Source: Silvibacterium bohemicum
Lineage (GTDB): Bacteria; Acidobacteriota; Terriglobia; Terriglobales; Acidobacteriaceae
Length of the DNA stretch: 64,000 bases
Reading direction: 5' to 3'
NCBI RefSeq assembly: GCF_001006305.1
Contig: NZ_LBHJ01000012.1
Coordinates: 718,231 to 782,230 of the forward strand
The notes below the pieces were generated by a model that did no database searches, was not told the DNA's origin, and saw only the letters and a list, made by a program, of their open reading frames with translations. Every line of letters starts with the position of its first letter. Within the stretch, counting starts at the first letter, position 1. Below, piece by piece: positions 8,188-17,080 of the stretch. A program made the position numbers and the translations under genes.

Positions 8188-8856
8188 ATGGCACTGCTCG
8201 AACGTGTGGGAACGTTGTTACGCGCCAATTTAAACGACCTGATCGAGAAGGCCGAAGATCCGGAGAAGCTGTTGAAGCAGCTGGTTCTGGATATGGAAAA
8301 TCAGCTGATGCAGGTGAAGACTCAGGTGGCCATCGCCATCGCCGATCAGCATGTGCTGGACAAGAAGCGCAAGGAGCACGAAGACGCTGTCGCGGAGTGG
8401 AAGCGCAAGGCGGAGCTGGCGGTGAAGAAGTCGGCGGACGATCTGGCGCGCGGCGCGCTGGAGCGCTCGCTGAGCAGCGAGCAGATGGCGAAGGGATTCG
8501 CGCAACAGCTCGAAGATCAGAAGGCTGAAGCCGAGACGCTGAAGAATGCGCTGCGCAAGCTGGAGCAAAAGCTACAGGAGACGCGATCACGCTGCGAGAT
8601 GATGATTGCCCAGCATCGCCGTGCGCGCGTAGTGGGCAACGCGCATAATGCACAGCAGGCGGTGGAGCGCAAGGATCACGCAGCGAGCCTCACCAAGATG
8701 CGCGGCCGCATTGTGGGCGCGGAGGCTGCCAACGCGGCGACCAGCGAGTTGATGAGCGGGGAATCGCTGGAAGACAAGTTCGCGGTGTTGGAGCGCGAAG
8801 AGCAGATCGATGCGCTGCTGAAAGATCTCAAGGAGCTGCACGCGCCTCGCGCTTGA
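8188..8856 (+). CDS. pspA: PspA/IM30 family protein
   Basis: The protein is 222 residues from the ATG at 8188 (AGGAGG upstream). MALLERVGTLLRANLNDLIE at the N-terminus is the PspA/IM30 membrane-binding helix, and EDPEKLLKQLVLDMENQLMQ follows. Nearly all of the rest is charged coiled coil (about 30-200), matching the ESCRT-III-like fold of the family. PspA proteins coat and stabilise stressed inner membranes. As the last gene of the XRE-NfeD-flotillin-PspA cluster it is probably the effector of that module. No PspF-type sigma-54 activator is nearby, so regulation differs from the E. coli psp operon. Confidence 0.9.
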   Translation: MALLERVGTLLRANLNDLIEKAEDPEKLLKQLVLDMENQLMQVKTQVAIAIADQHVLDKKRKEHEDAVAEWKRKAELAVKKSADDLARGALERSLSSEQMAKGFAQQLEDQKAEAETLKNALRKLEQKLQETRSRCEMMIAQHRRARVVGNAHNAQQAVERKDHAASLTKMRGRIVGAEAANAATSELMSGESLEDKFAVLEREEQIDALLKDLKELHAPRA

Positions 8857-8964
8857 CGACGGGCCGTCCAGGTGATCGCGCTTGGGCGCCTGATTGTGGG
8901 TTGCTCATTCTTATCTTGGCCAGGATTTCCTGGGCTCAATGCCGGGACGTGGGCGGGTAGAATT

Positions 8965-9777
8965 TCAGTCAAGCTTGGCTTGTCCGTATTCGAGCAGCGT
9001 CACGAGCAGCACGCCTCCCATGACGTTGCCGCATGTGGCAGGAAGCAGCCACTTAAGGTAATCCAGCGCTGAGAGCTGATGGCTGAGCATCGCGGCAAGG
9101 ATCTCCCCACTCGTGGCAACGCAGTGGGCGAAGTGGCCCAGGCCGACGATGAAGGTGAGACTCCAGATGACGGCGACCGAGCCGGTGATGGAGTGGCTGC
9201 CGCTGACCAGCCACGCGACCATGGCGATGATCCAGCCTCCGACCACGCCGCTCCAGAAGACGTGAGACCATGGAACGCTCGCCGCATCGGTGCCGAATTT
9301 GACCATGGCGGCGAGGATCGCTGGCTGCAGCGCTCCCGTGCGTGCGCAGAGCAGCGCGAAGAGCAGGGCTCCGGCGATGTTCGATGGAAACACGATGGAC
9401 CAAAGCCGCAGCGTGCCGAGGAAGTGACGGCGCTCGGCGAGAATGAGAGCAACGGGATAGAGCGTGTTCTCGGTGAAGAGCTGGGCGCGGCCCAAGATCA
9501 CGGCCATGAATCCGAGCGGATAGAGAAAAAAAGGCAGAAACGCCGCGCCGCGTCCGTGTCCTATGGCCGCAGCGACGGTCGAGACCCCCAACCCGGTGAG
9601 GCCCATGGTAAGTCCGCCAACCACGCCGGAGAGCGCGAGCGCCTTCTTCGTGCGAGAGAGCTCGCCCTTGGCGATGCGTGAAACCTGCTGATAGATCTGA
9701 ACGGCGGTGGGGCGGTCGAGGTCTTGCTGAATGGATTGCGAGGTATCGGCTTCTGGCAGATTTTTTAACGGACGCAT
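8965..9777 (-). CDS. Formate/nitrite transporter (FNT) family membrane protein
   Basis: The protein is 270 residues with a cytosolic N-terminus (about 1-45), then six hydrophobic spans. The motif GRAQLFTENTLYPV matches the conserved FNT signature after the third span, and SGSHSITG and VGLGHFAHCVATSGE correspond to the second-half signatures. FNT proteins are pentameric channels for small monovalent anions such as formate or nitrite. The sequence resembles the YfdC-type branch, so the substrate is uncertain. A siroheme reductase block lies about 8 kb away on the same strand but is not contiguous. The gene is convergent with pspA and has no operon partner. Confidence 0.88.
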   Translation of the reverse strand: MRPLKNLPEADTSQSIQQDLDRPTAVQIYQQVSRIAKGELSRTKKALALSGVVGGLTMGLTGLGVSTVAAAIGHGRGAAFLPFFLYPLGFMAVILGRAQLFTENTLYPVALILAERRHFLGTLRLWSIVFPSNIAGALLFALLCARTGALQPAILAAMVKFGTDAASVPWSHVFWSGVVGGWIIAMVAWLVSGSHSITGSVAVIWSLTFIVGLGHFAHCVATSGEILAAMLSHQLSALDYLKWLLPATCGNVMGGVLLVTLLEYGQAKLD

Positions 9778-9856
9778 GGATGAGTGCTTGGATGCGCGAT
9801 CTCCGCGCCGCGTGCTAGGGTGGAGTTTCGTGCCGTGGCCGCGGCGCAGGAGGTCT

Positions 9857-11329
9857 ATGAGCTCGCATCCGCCGTTCGATCTCGTTGCAGCCGCTCGTGA
9901 AGCGGTGAAGGAACATGGATTTCAGCCGGACTACCCTCCAGAGGTGCAGCAACAAGTAGCAGCTCTCGAAGCGCATCCGCCGCTTCTTCCTGAAGGCGCG
10001 GAAGATCTGCGGCATCTTCTGTGGTCTTCGATCGACAACGACACCTCGCGGGATCTCGACCAGATCGAGTATGCGGACACGCTGCCTGACGGAAGAATGC
10101 GGGTGCAGATCGGCATCGCCGACGTGGACGCATACGTACCCAAAGGGTCGGCGATCGATCGCTATGCGGCCAACGAGACAGCCACGCTGTACACCGGCGT
10201 GAAAAATTTCTCCATGTTGCCGGAAGCGCTGTCCACCGGCCTCACTTCTCTTCTCGAAGGAGAAGATCGCGCCGTCGTAGTGACAGAGTTTGTGTTGGAC
10301 GCCAACGTATGCGCCACGGAGAGCTGCGTTGCGGAGAGCCGTATCTATCTGGCGCTGGTGCGCAACCACGCACAGCTTGCCTATCCTGGCGTCGGAGCGT
10401 GGCTGGATGGCAAGGCGGCCGCCCCACCGAAAGTAGCTGCGTCGAGCGAACTGCAGACGCAGCTCAAATTGCAGAACGAGATTGCGCAGAGGCTGCGGCT
10501 GGAGCGCTATCGGCATGGGGCGTTGAATATCGATACTGCCGAGACGCATGACCAGGTAGAGGCAAGTGGCATCAAGCTCGGCAATGAGGAAAAGAATTCC
10601 GCGACCGAGTTGATCGAGGATTTCATGATCGCTGCCAATGGTGTGGTGGCGCGAGCTCTGGAGGCGAAAAAGATCGCGTCGATTCGCCGCATCGTGAGAA
10701 CTCCGAAGCGCTGGGACAGGATCGTGGAACTTGCCGCGAGTTTGGGAGCAAAATTGCCAGTGGCTCCCGATTCAACGGCGCTGAATGATTTTCTGTGCGA
10801 GCGGAAAGAGAACGATCCCGATCATTTTCCCGATCTGTCGCTGGCGATTGTGAAATTGCTGGGGCCCGGAGAATATGTGCTGGAGCGGCCGGGCGCACCA
10901 TCGGAAGGTCATTTCGGGCTGGCAGTGGAGGATTACACGCACTCTACAGCCCCCAACCGCCGCTACGCGGATCTGGTTACGCAGAGGTTGCTGAAGGCGA
11001 TGATCGCGGGCCGGCCTTCTCCCTATTCGGACGACGAATTGGCGGCGATCGCGGCGAACTGCACCGCCAAGGCCGCCGCGGAACGCAAGCTGGAGCGCGA
11101 GATGCAGAAGCGCATCGCAGCAGTGGCGCTCGCAAACAGGATCGGCGAGAAGTTCCGCGCGATTGTGACCGGAGTCAATGAGCATGGCAGCTTTGTGCGC
11201 ACGCTGGCGCCGCGTGTGGATGGCATGCTGGTGCAAGGGCAGCATGGTGTCGACGTTGGCGATAAGCTGAATGTGCGGCTGGTGCGCACCGACCCGAATC
11301 GCGGCTTTATCGACTTTGCGCGCGCGTAA
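9857..11329 (+). CDS. RNB-domain exoribonuclease (RNase II/R-like)
   Basis: The protein is 490 residues from the ATG at 9857, preceded by AGGAGG; the frame is open upstream. The RNB core opens with SSIDNDTSRDLDQIEYA and continues with VQIGIADVDAYV, SMLPEALSTGLTSLLEGEDR, ELIEDFMIAANGVVA and YTHSTAPNRRYADLVTQRLL. A short S1-like domain closes the protein (IVTGVNEHGSFVRTL). The N-terminal cold-shock domains of E. coli RNase II/R are absent. The motif keeps two catalytic aspartates of RDxD but has Gln where RNase II has the next Asp. The family degrades RNA 3'-5'; a specific target cannot be inferred. Confidence 0.88.
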   Translation: MSSHPPFDLVAAAREAVKEHGFQPDYPPEVQQQVAALEAHPPLLPEGAEDLRHLLWSSIDNDTSRDLDQIEYADTLPDGRMRVQIGIADVDAYVPKGSAIDRYAANETATLYTGVKNFSMLPEALSTGLTSLLEGEDRAVVVTEFVLDANVCATESCVAESRIYLALVRNHAQLAYPGVGAWLDGKAAAPPKVAASSELQTQLKLQNEIAQRLRLERYRHGALNIDTAETHDQVEASGIKLGNEEKNSATELIEDFMIAANGVVARALEAKKIASIRRIVRTPKRWDRIVELAASLGAKLPVAPDSTALNDFLCERKENDPDHFPDLSLAIVKLLGPGEYVLERPGAPSEGHFGLAVEDYTHSTAPNRRYADLVTQRLLKAMIAGRPSPYSDDELAAIAANCTAKAAAERKLEREMQKRIAAVALANRIGEKFRAIVTGVNEHGSFVRTLAPRVDGMLVQGQHGVDVGDKLNVRLVRTDPNRGFIDFARA

Positions 11330-11355
11330 ATTTTCCAAGAGGCAATGACGGAGAC

Positions 11356-13986
11356 ATGCGGTCTCATCTGGCGACGCTGGTCGAAGATTTCAGAAAACAT
11401 GAAAATGGCACAGCCATTGTTACGTATCGCGGTAACCGGCGCATCGGTTCAACCTATCGCGAGCTGGCCCGGCTTGCCGACCGTTTTTCCGCGGAGCTGA
11501 GGCGCCGCGAGATTCTCGCAGGCGAGCGAGTCGTGCTGTGGGGGCAGAACTCGGTCGAGTGGGTGGGCGCGTTCTTCGGATGCGTATTGCGCGGCGTGAT
11601 TGCGGTTCCGCTGGATGTGGCGGGCAGTGCGGATTTCGCGAGACGCGTCATCTCGGAAACCAGGCCAAGGCTGGTAGTTGGCGACGCGACGCTGCTGGCG
11701 CAACTTGATGCGGATACCGCACGGCTGGCCTTCGAGAATTTCTCGGATATGCTTGCGCAGACTACTGCTCCGGAGACTCCGGATGAGTCCCTGAGCCTCG
11801 ATTCTCCACTGCAAATCCTGTTTACTTCGGGAACGACAGCGGAGCCCAAGGGCATCGTCCACACGCACCGCAATGTAGCGTCAAGCGTTGCTCCAATTGA
11901 GCGCGAGATGCAGAAGTATCTAAAATATGAGCGCTGGGTGCATCCGCTGCGCTTTCTGCACACGCTTCCGCTGAGCCATGTCTTCGGGCAGTTCATGGGG
12001 CTTTGGATTCCACCGTTGCTGGGAGCGGAGGTGCATTTCGAGTCGCGCCTCCAGGCTCCGCGATTGATTGAGACTGCGCGGCGGGAACGCATCTCCGTGC
12101 TGGCTGCTGTGCCGCGCGTGCTCGAACTATTGCGCGATGCGCTGTTAGCGGAGCATCCCGGGCTGCCGAGTGACATAGAAGCAGCGAAGGGCGAGAAGGT
12201 TTGGATGCGCTGGTGGCGCTTCCGTCGAATTCATCACAGCCTGGGTTACAAATTCTGGGCCTTTGTCTGCGGAGGCGCTTCGCTGCCGGCCGATCTTGAA
12301 AATTTCTGGAACACCCTGGGATTTGCGTTGGTCCAGGGCTACGGCATGACCGAGACAGCGGCGCTCATCACGCTGAATCATCCCTTCAAGGTGGGCAAGG
12401 GAACGATTGGCAAGGTGCTGCCGGGTCGCGACGTGGAAATTCGCGAGGACGGCGAGATTCTGGTTCGCGGCGATATGGTGTCCACGGCCACGTGGCGCGA
12501 CGGCGCGATCCGGCAAAACGATTCGCCATGGCTCGCGACTGGTGATCTGGCTGCTCGGGACGAAGCCGGACAACTTCGTTTTCTGGGCCGCAAGAATCAA
12601 GTCATCGTGACTTCATCGGGACTCAATCTGCATCCCGAAGATGTGGAGGCGGCGCTGAATGCGCAAAAGGGAATCGAAGCATCGACGGTAGTCGCGCTGG
12701 AGACGCCGCGAGGTCCGGAGCCCGTGGCCGTGCTGCTGTTTCGCGGCGCGAGGGAAGAAGTAGAGCGAGCGGTAATCGCGGCGAACGCGCAGTTGGCCGA
12801 TTTCCAGAAGGTGCGGCGATGGCAGATATGGCCGGAGCTGGACCTGCCGCGCACGTCGACGGGAAAGATTCAGCGGCGCAAGGTTGCCGAGTGGGTCAAT
12901 GCGAAGAACAGTGAGGGAGCGGCGGCTGCGACGAACGATGCATTGCTCGCTCTGATTCTGTCGATCACTGGAGCGAGCCCCGGCAGGCAGGATGACTCCG
13001 CGCGCCTCGAGGAAGATTTGCAACTCGACAGCCTGGGGCGCGTGCAGTTGCAATCGGCGCTCGAGCAGAAGTTCGGGCTTACGCTGAGCGACGCGACCTT
13101 GGAGCAAATAACTACTCTGGGATGTTTGCGGCGTCTGCTGGGGCTCGGCGTCGCCATGACGACGGACGATGCGACAGCTTCGGAAGCCGCGCCAAGCGGC
13201 CATGCCATCGCGGCAGACGGCGAGCGCGATGACATTTACCCGCGCTGGAGCTGGTCGTGGCCGGTGCAGATGGCCAGGGTGGCGTTCCTCGAGTGTGTGT
13301 TGCGGCCGCTGGTATGGCTGTTGGCGGCACCGCAGGTCCGGTGGCAGTTCTCCTCCCACGTTTCAGGTACGAGACGCGCGGCGTCCGGCTTGAATCTGCA
13401 ACAACCGTTGTTGCTTATTGCCAATCATGTGAGCACCTTCGATGTTCCGCTGGTTCTGTATGCCTTGCCGGGCTCGATGCGGAGGCATGTGGCGGCTGCG
13501 ATGGCCGCGAATATGCTGGAAGATTGGCGCAAGCAGCGAAATCAGGGCTCGTGGTTTCTGAATGCGCTGGGACCCTTCACTTATCTTTTGGTCACCGGCA
13601 TCTTTAATGTCTTTCCTCTGCCGCGCAGCGCTGGATTTCGGCGCAGCTTTCAGCATGCAGGCGATGCGTTGGATCGGGGATACAATGTGCTGGTTTTTCC
13701 GGAGGGCCGCCGTTCCGGGGACGGACAGTTGCAGCGGTTTCGCTCGGGCATCGGGCTGCTGGTGGAGCAGTCGAAGACACAGGTGCTTCCCGTTGCGCTG
13801 GTGGGATTGGGCGGAGCGAAGCTGGGCAAATATCGCTGGTTTCGCTCGGGCAGGCTGCGCGTGGTTGTGGGTTCTCCGATGTCGTTCGTCGCGAATACGA
13901 GCGCGGAGGAAATTACGGATCAGCTGCGCGCGGAAATAGCTCGTCTGATGTCATTAGATGAGAACGGCTCGGCTGGATCGAGTTAA
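11356..13986 (+). CDS. Acyl-CoA/ACP synthetase - acyl carrier - PlsC acyltransferase fusion
   Basis: This 876-residue protein has three domains. First is an AMP-binding ligase (about 1-500): FTSGTTAEPKGIVHTH near 155, GYGMTETAALI near 327, TGDLA near 391 and the Lys of RTSTGKIQRRK near 497. Next is an acyl carrier domain (about 525-590) with the phosphopantetheine serine in LQLDSLGRVQL. Last is a PlsC-type acyltransferase (about 660-876) with NHVSTFD as the NHX4D box and FPEGRRS. It could activate a fatty acid, hold it on its own carrier and transfer it to a lysolipid, like a self-contained Aas enzyme. Product specificity is unknown. Confidence 0.9.
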   Translation: MRSHLATLVEDFRKHENGTAIVTYRGNRRIGSTYRELARLADRFSAELRRREILAGERVVLWGQNSVEWVGAFFGCVLRGVIAVPLDVAGSADFARRVISETRPRLVVGDATLLAQLDADTARLAFENFSDMLAQTTAPETPDESLSLDSPLQILFTSGTTAEPKGIVHTHRNVASSVAPIEREMQKYLKYERWVHPLRFLHTLPLSHVFGQFMGLWIPPLLGAEVHFESRLQAPRLIETARRERISVLAAVPRVLELLRDALLAEHPGLPSDIEAAKGEKVWMRWWRFRRIHHSLGYKFWAFVCGGASLPADLENFWNTLGFALVQGYGMTETAALITLNHPFKVGKGTIGKVLPGRDVEIREDGEILVRGDMVSTATWRDGAIRQNDSPWLATGDLAARDEAGQLRFLGRKNQVIVTSSGLNLHPEDVEAALNAQKGIEASTVVALETPRGPEPVAVLLFRGAREEVERAVIAANAQLADFQKVRRWQIWPELDLPRTSTGKIQRRKVAEWVNAKNSEGAAAATNDALLALILSITGASPGRQDDSARLEEDLQLDSLGRVQLQSALEQKFGLTLSDATLEQITTLGCLRRLLGLGVAMTTDDATASEAAPSGHAIAADGERDDIYPRWSWSWPVQMARVAFLECVLRPLVWLLAAPQVRWQFSSHVSGTRRAASGLNLQQPLLLIANHVSTFDVPLVLYALPGSMRRHVAAAMAANMLEDWRKQRNQGSWFLNALGPFTYLLVTGIFNVFPLPRSAGFRRSFQHAGDALDRGYNVLVFPEGRRSGDGQLQRFRSGIGLLVEQSKTQVLPVALVGLGGAKLGKYRWFRSGRLRVVVGSPMSFVANTSAEEITDQLRAEIARLMSLDENGSAGSS

Positions 13987-14108
13987 TGTGAAAAACCCCG
14001 GCCTTGGGTGCGAGGCGCGGACACCGACGAAGCCCGCTCGTGACGCCGATGTTTTGCTTGTGACCAAAGTGTCTTGGCGCATCCGATGATGCGCAGGACA
14101 ATAACGCT

Positions 14109-14561
14109 GTGCTTTTCCTCTCTCTCTTCGAATCAGTCGTCGAGTGTTGTGGCAAGACCGCGTTGCGGCGATCGGCTCCATCTTCGCGGCTGCCTGCGCA
14201 TCTTGCAACCGGCCAGCGCGGCGAGCGTGCGGCGTTCTTCTATCTACGAAGGAATGGGTTCGTGATCACTGCGCGGGGATGGCGGTCGGACCTGGCGCGC
14301 GGCGATCTGGACCTGGTGGCGTGGGAGGATGAGACGATTTGCTTCGTTGAAGTGAAGACGCGCACCACGCGCGCGGTTGCTCCGGCCGAGGCTGCCGTGG
14401 ATGAAGACAAGCAGAAGATCCTGATGCGGCTGGCGCGACACTATCTGCGGCAATTGCCGGTAGAAAATGTTCCGGTTCGCTTCGATATTCTTTCCGTCTA
14501 CTTCGAGGCAGGGAAACGCGCGGAGTTCGAGTTGTTTTGCGGAGCCTTTGGATGGGATTGA
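14109..14561 (+). CDS. UPF0102/YraN family putative nuclease
   Basis: The frame opens at GTG 14109 and gives 150 residues. From about residue 35 it matches YraN: GQRGERAAFFYLRRNGF, then ARGDLDLVAWEDETICFVEVKTR, which supplies the D...ExK residues of a PD-(D/E)XK-like fold, and DEDKQKILMRLARHYL. The N-terminal 30 residues are not typical of the family, so the true start may lie further in. The role of YraN in cells is not settled. It is convergent with an NAD(P)-binding protein gene. Confidence 0.88.
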   Translation: MLFLSLFESVVECCGKTALRRSAPSSRLPAHLATGQRGERAAFFYLRRNGFVITARGWRSDLARGDLDLVAWEDETICFVEVKTRTTRAVAPAEAAVDEDKQKILMRLARHYLRQLPVENVPVRFDILSVYFEAGKRAEFELFCGAFGWD

Positions 14562-14583
14562 TCTCGCATGATGCGGAATCAAT

Positions 14584-14609
14584 CCCACATCTTATAAGCG
14601 AGATATGGG
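14584..14609. repeat. Dispersed intergenic hairpin repeat, copy 2 (degenerate)
   Basis: CCCACATCT and AGATATGGG pair at 8 of 9 positions around an 8-nt loop, and GCAACCGG follows. The flanks match copy 1 (GGGGCACCCGG). It sits between two convergent genes, so it may also serve as a terminator. Confidence 0.65.
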
Positions 14610-14632
14610 GCAACCGGCAGATTGAATCAGGC

Positions 14633-15319
14633 TCAAGAACGCAACGCCGCGTCCTTCCTCACCAGCTGATCGATGTCGGCGGTTTCGAGGACGGCCTCAG
14701 GCGCTCCATATCGCGCGGCGTAGATCATGGCGCGGCCTAATTTATCAGTGCTGGTTACATATCTTGGCAGTGTGGGTTCGAGCAGCGGCAAAATGGGCGC
14801 GGTAAGCACATACAGGATTCGATACGCACGCGTCTTCGACCGGATGCCGCGCCGCGGCACGATCAATCCCGGGCGAAACATGTAGGCAGCCTGGAAAGGC
14901 AAAGCGAGCAGCGCGTTTTCGGTCTCTCCTTTGACGCGTGCCCACATGCTGCGGCCTTTGGCGGAGCTGTCCGTTCCTTGGCCCGAGACATAGGTGAAGA
15001 CCATCGCCGGATTCGGCCGGACGAGCGCATTGGCCGCCGCGAGCGTAATGTCATAAGCAATCCGCCGATATTGCTCTTCGCTCATGCCTGCCGAACTAAC
15101 TCCCAGGGTGAAGAAGCAGGCGTCGAGGCCGGTAAGCTGGGCCTCGATGCTGGAGAAGTCGTAGAAATTTTGATGGACGATCTCGCGCAGCTTCTCGTGG
15201 TGTTGCCCGCTGGGGGAGCGGACGACGGAGACGATGGTCTCGATTTCAGGATCGAGCAGGCATTCGCGCAGAACACCCTGACCGACCATGCCGGTAGTTC
15301 CGAAGAGAACGACTTTCAT
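14633..15319 (-). CDS. NAD(P)H-binding Rossmann protein (HTATIP2-like)
   Basis: The protein is 228 residues starting MKVVLFGTTGMVGQGVLREC, whose GTTGMVGQG is the dinucleotide-binding loop of atypical short-chain dehydrogenases. DACFFTLGVSSAGMSEEQYR, VFTYVSGQGTDSS and MFRPGLIVPRRG match the HTATIP2/semialdehyde-type NAD(P)-binding family. There is no clear YxxxK catalytic pair. The substrate is unknown, and the gene is transcribed alone. Confidence 0.85.
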   Translation of the reverse strand: MKVVLFGTTGMVGQGVLRECLLDPEIETIVSVVRSPSGQHHEKLREIVHQNFYDFSSIEAQLTGLDACFFTLGVSSAGMSEEQYRRIAYDITLAAANALVRPNPAMVFTYVSGQGTDSSAKGRSMWARVKGETENALLALPFQAAYMFRPGLIVPRRGIRSKTRAYRILYVLTAPILPLLEPTLPRYVTSTDKLGRAMIYAARYGAPEAVLETADIDQLVRKDAALRS

Positions 15320-15418
15320 CTGGCCTCGTATCTGATTTCCAGATTAGACAGAATCACACATCTCGAAGACGACATATGGGAAGTCTGGACGTGATATCCG
15401 GTCTATCCGGAGTCAATT

Positions 15419-16213
15419 CTAGCTTTCGATGGCGGGGCGGTCTTCGGCGAGGTTTTCGAGGATGGCGTCGAACTCCGGAGTGCCTACCTGAACGTTTTGG
15501 AAGACCCATCCGGCGAGGAGCAGAACCGGCGCGGGGCCAGGGTCGGTGTTGCTGAGTGCGCCGAGCGTGGCGATAGTGATCTGCTGATCGGGCTGGGCTA
15601 CGCGCGAGATGGCGATGCAGGGGAAGCTTGGGGGCAGGCCGCTGGCGGTCCACTCGGCGGCGAGTGTGGTGAAGTCGCGGCCGGGCATATAGACGATGCG
15701 CGTAGGCTCATTGGGCTTGAGCGCCTCCGGAGCTTCGGAGGCGTGGTGGCCGGAGCTGAAGACGATGCTCGAAGAGGCGCGGCGGTCGGTGAGCGAGCAC
15801 TCGAGCGCGGCAGCGGCGGCGAAGGCTGTGGTGATCCCGGGAACAATTTCGAAGGGAATGCCGGCGGCGCGGAGGGCATCCATCTCTTCGGCGGCGCGGC
15901 CGAAGACCAGCGGGTCGCCGGCCTTGAGGCGTACAACCGAGAATCCCTGTGCCGCTTTTTCGACCATGAGCTGGTTGATCTCGGCCTGCGTAATTTTCTT
16001 CGTGCCGCAACGCTTGCCGACGTTGACGGTGAGGCAGCGCGGACCGGCGAGGGCAAGAATAGCGGGTGGCACCAGATCATCATTCAGAACGATGTCCGCG
16101 GATCCAAGAAGTCGCAGGGCCTTTACGGTGAGCAGATCGGGATCGCCGGGGCCGGCTCCGACTAGATAAACTACGCCTTTCCTGGCGCCGGACGGAGATT
16201 CGCCAGTCGTCAT
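15419..16213 (-). CDS. cobA: Uroporphyrinogen-III C-methyltransferase
   Basis: The protein is 264 residues from the ATG at 16213. VYLVGAGPGDPDLLTVKALR is the N-terminal SAM-binding loop of the precorrin methylase family, and VVRLKAGDPLVFGRAAEEMD and EIVPGITTAFAAAAALE are the second and third signatures. It methylates uroporphyrinogen III at C2 and C7 to give precorrin-2. The ATG overlaps the stop of the upstream precorrin-2 dehydrogenase by four bases, so the two siroheme steps are co-translated. Together they supply siroheme to the reductase upstream. The gene is often annotated as cysG or sumT. Confidence 0.93.
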   Translation of the reverse strand: MTTGESPSGARKGVVYLVGAGPGDPDLLTVKALRLLGSADIVLNDDLVPPAILALAGPRCLTVNVGKRCGTKKITQAEINQLMVEKAAQGFSVVRLKAGDPLVFGRAAEEMDALRAAGIPFEIVPGITTAFAAAAALECSLTDRRASSSIVFSSGHHASEAPEALKPNEPTRIVYMPGRDFTTLAAEWTASGLPPSFPCIAISRVAQPDQQITIATLGALSNTDPGPAPVLLLAGWVFQNVQVGTPEFDAILENLAEDRPAIES

Positions 16214-16854
16214 GCCAGAGCTTCCTTGACATGCGTGGTCTCGTGCCGGGCCTCGATGGCGAGATGTTGCGCCGGGCATGCCCTTGGATCGCAGACGTGA
16301 CGCTGCGCAAGCTGATGGAGCAGCAGCTTGCGGTCTTCGCCCGGTTCGTAGGCGGTAAGAATGTCGCGCCGCACCTGGCCGAGATCGTGCAGCCAGGGGC
16401 CGAGGTCGGTCGGAAGCTGCGCGTCGATCTCGCGGCGAAGATGCTGGGCGAGCGCGGGGCTTTCGCCGGCAGTAGAGATGGCGACCTGCAGATCGCCGCG
16501 GCTCACCACCGATCCAAAATAGAAGTCGCAGTGCGGCGGGTCGTCGACCGAGTTGCAGAGGATGTTGCGATCGACCGCCTCTTCGTAGATTGCCGCGTTC
16601 ACTTCAGGATCGTCAGTTGCGGCGATGACCAGGAAGGTGCGATCAAGATCGGATGGAGTGAATCTGCGTTGATCGAGCTCGATGTGGCCCTGCCGGGCGA
16701 GTGCCGCGATCTCCGGATGGACTCGCGGCGCGATCACGCGAAGCCGGGCTTCGGCGCTCAGCAGCGAAGGAATCTTCTGGAGCGCGATTTCACCCGCACC
16801 GACCAGCAGGCAAGGGCGGCGTGCTAGCTTCAGGAAAATGGGTAAAAGGCTCAT
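16210..16854 (-). CDS. Precorrin-2 dehydrogenase / sirohydrochlorin ferrochelatase (CysG N-terminal/Met8p type)
   Basis: The 214-residue protein starts MSLLPIFLKLARRPCLLVGA; LVGAGEIALQK is the GxGxxAxxK NAD-binding loop. FLVIAATDDPEVNAAIYEEA, CNSVDDPPHCDFYFGSVV and ISTAGESPALAQHLRREID match the CysG N-terminal half, with the DD of the active site. It oxidises precorrin-2 to sirohydrochlorin and probably inserts iron. GGAGG lies eight bases before the ATG. The gene sits downstream of the reductase gene and overlaps cobA, giving a siroheme supply operon. Confidence 0.92.
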   Translation of the reverse strand: MSLLPIFLKLARRPCLLVGAGEIALQKIPSLLSAEARLRVIAPRVHPEIAALARQGHIELDQRRFTPSDLDRTFLVIAATDDPEVNAAIYEEAVDRNILCNSVDDPPHCDFYFGSVVSRGDLQVAISTAGESPALAQHLRREIDAQLPTDLGPWLHDLGQVRRDILTAYEPGEDRKLLLHQLAQRHVCDPRACPAQHLAIEARHETTHVKEALA

Positions 16855-16930
16855 GGTTGTGTTCCTCCGGTGAGGTGAAGATGGATCACAGGTCCCTCGC
16901 CTTGCTCAGAACGACGGCCTTGGTCTGAAT

Positions 16931-16956
16931 CCCACGTCTCAAGTGCGAGACGTGGG
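16931..16956. repeat. Dispersed intergenic hairpin repeat, copy 3
   Basis: CCCACGTCTC and GAGACGTGGG form a perfect 10-bp stem around AAGTGC, followed by GAATCC. The sequence TGCTCAGAACGAC lies upstream at 16903-16915, as it does before copy 4. The repeat fills the gap between the reductase and siroheme genes. Confidence 0.8.
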
Positions 16957-17080
16957 GAATCCTGTATTGGTTTAGCGAATGCGACAGTCGCGCGGAGGGA
17001 AGCGTCGAGATTCCTTTTCCCGCTGGTCGTCAAAACGACGACATTTTTAGTCGCTGAATTCGCACTATTCATATCTATCC

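Noticed and set aside
16851-17072. Minus-strand ORF of 73 codons between the reductase and siroheme genes, with its stop overlapping the next ATG (ATGA).
   Set aside because: It lacks a ribosome binding site, runs straight through hairpin repeat copy 3 and matches no family. The next gene has its own GGAGG. I treat it as chance.
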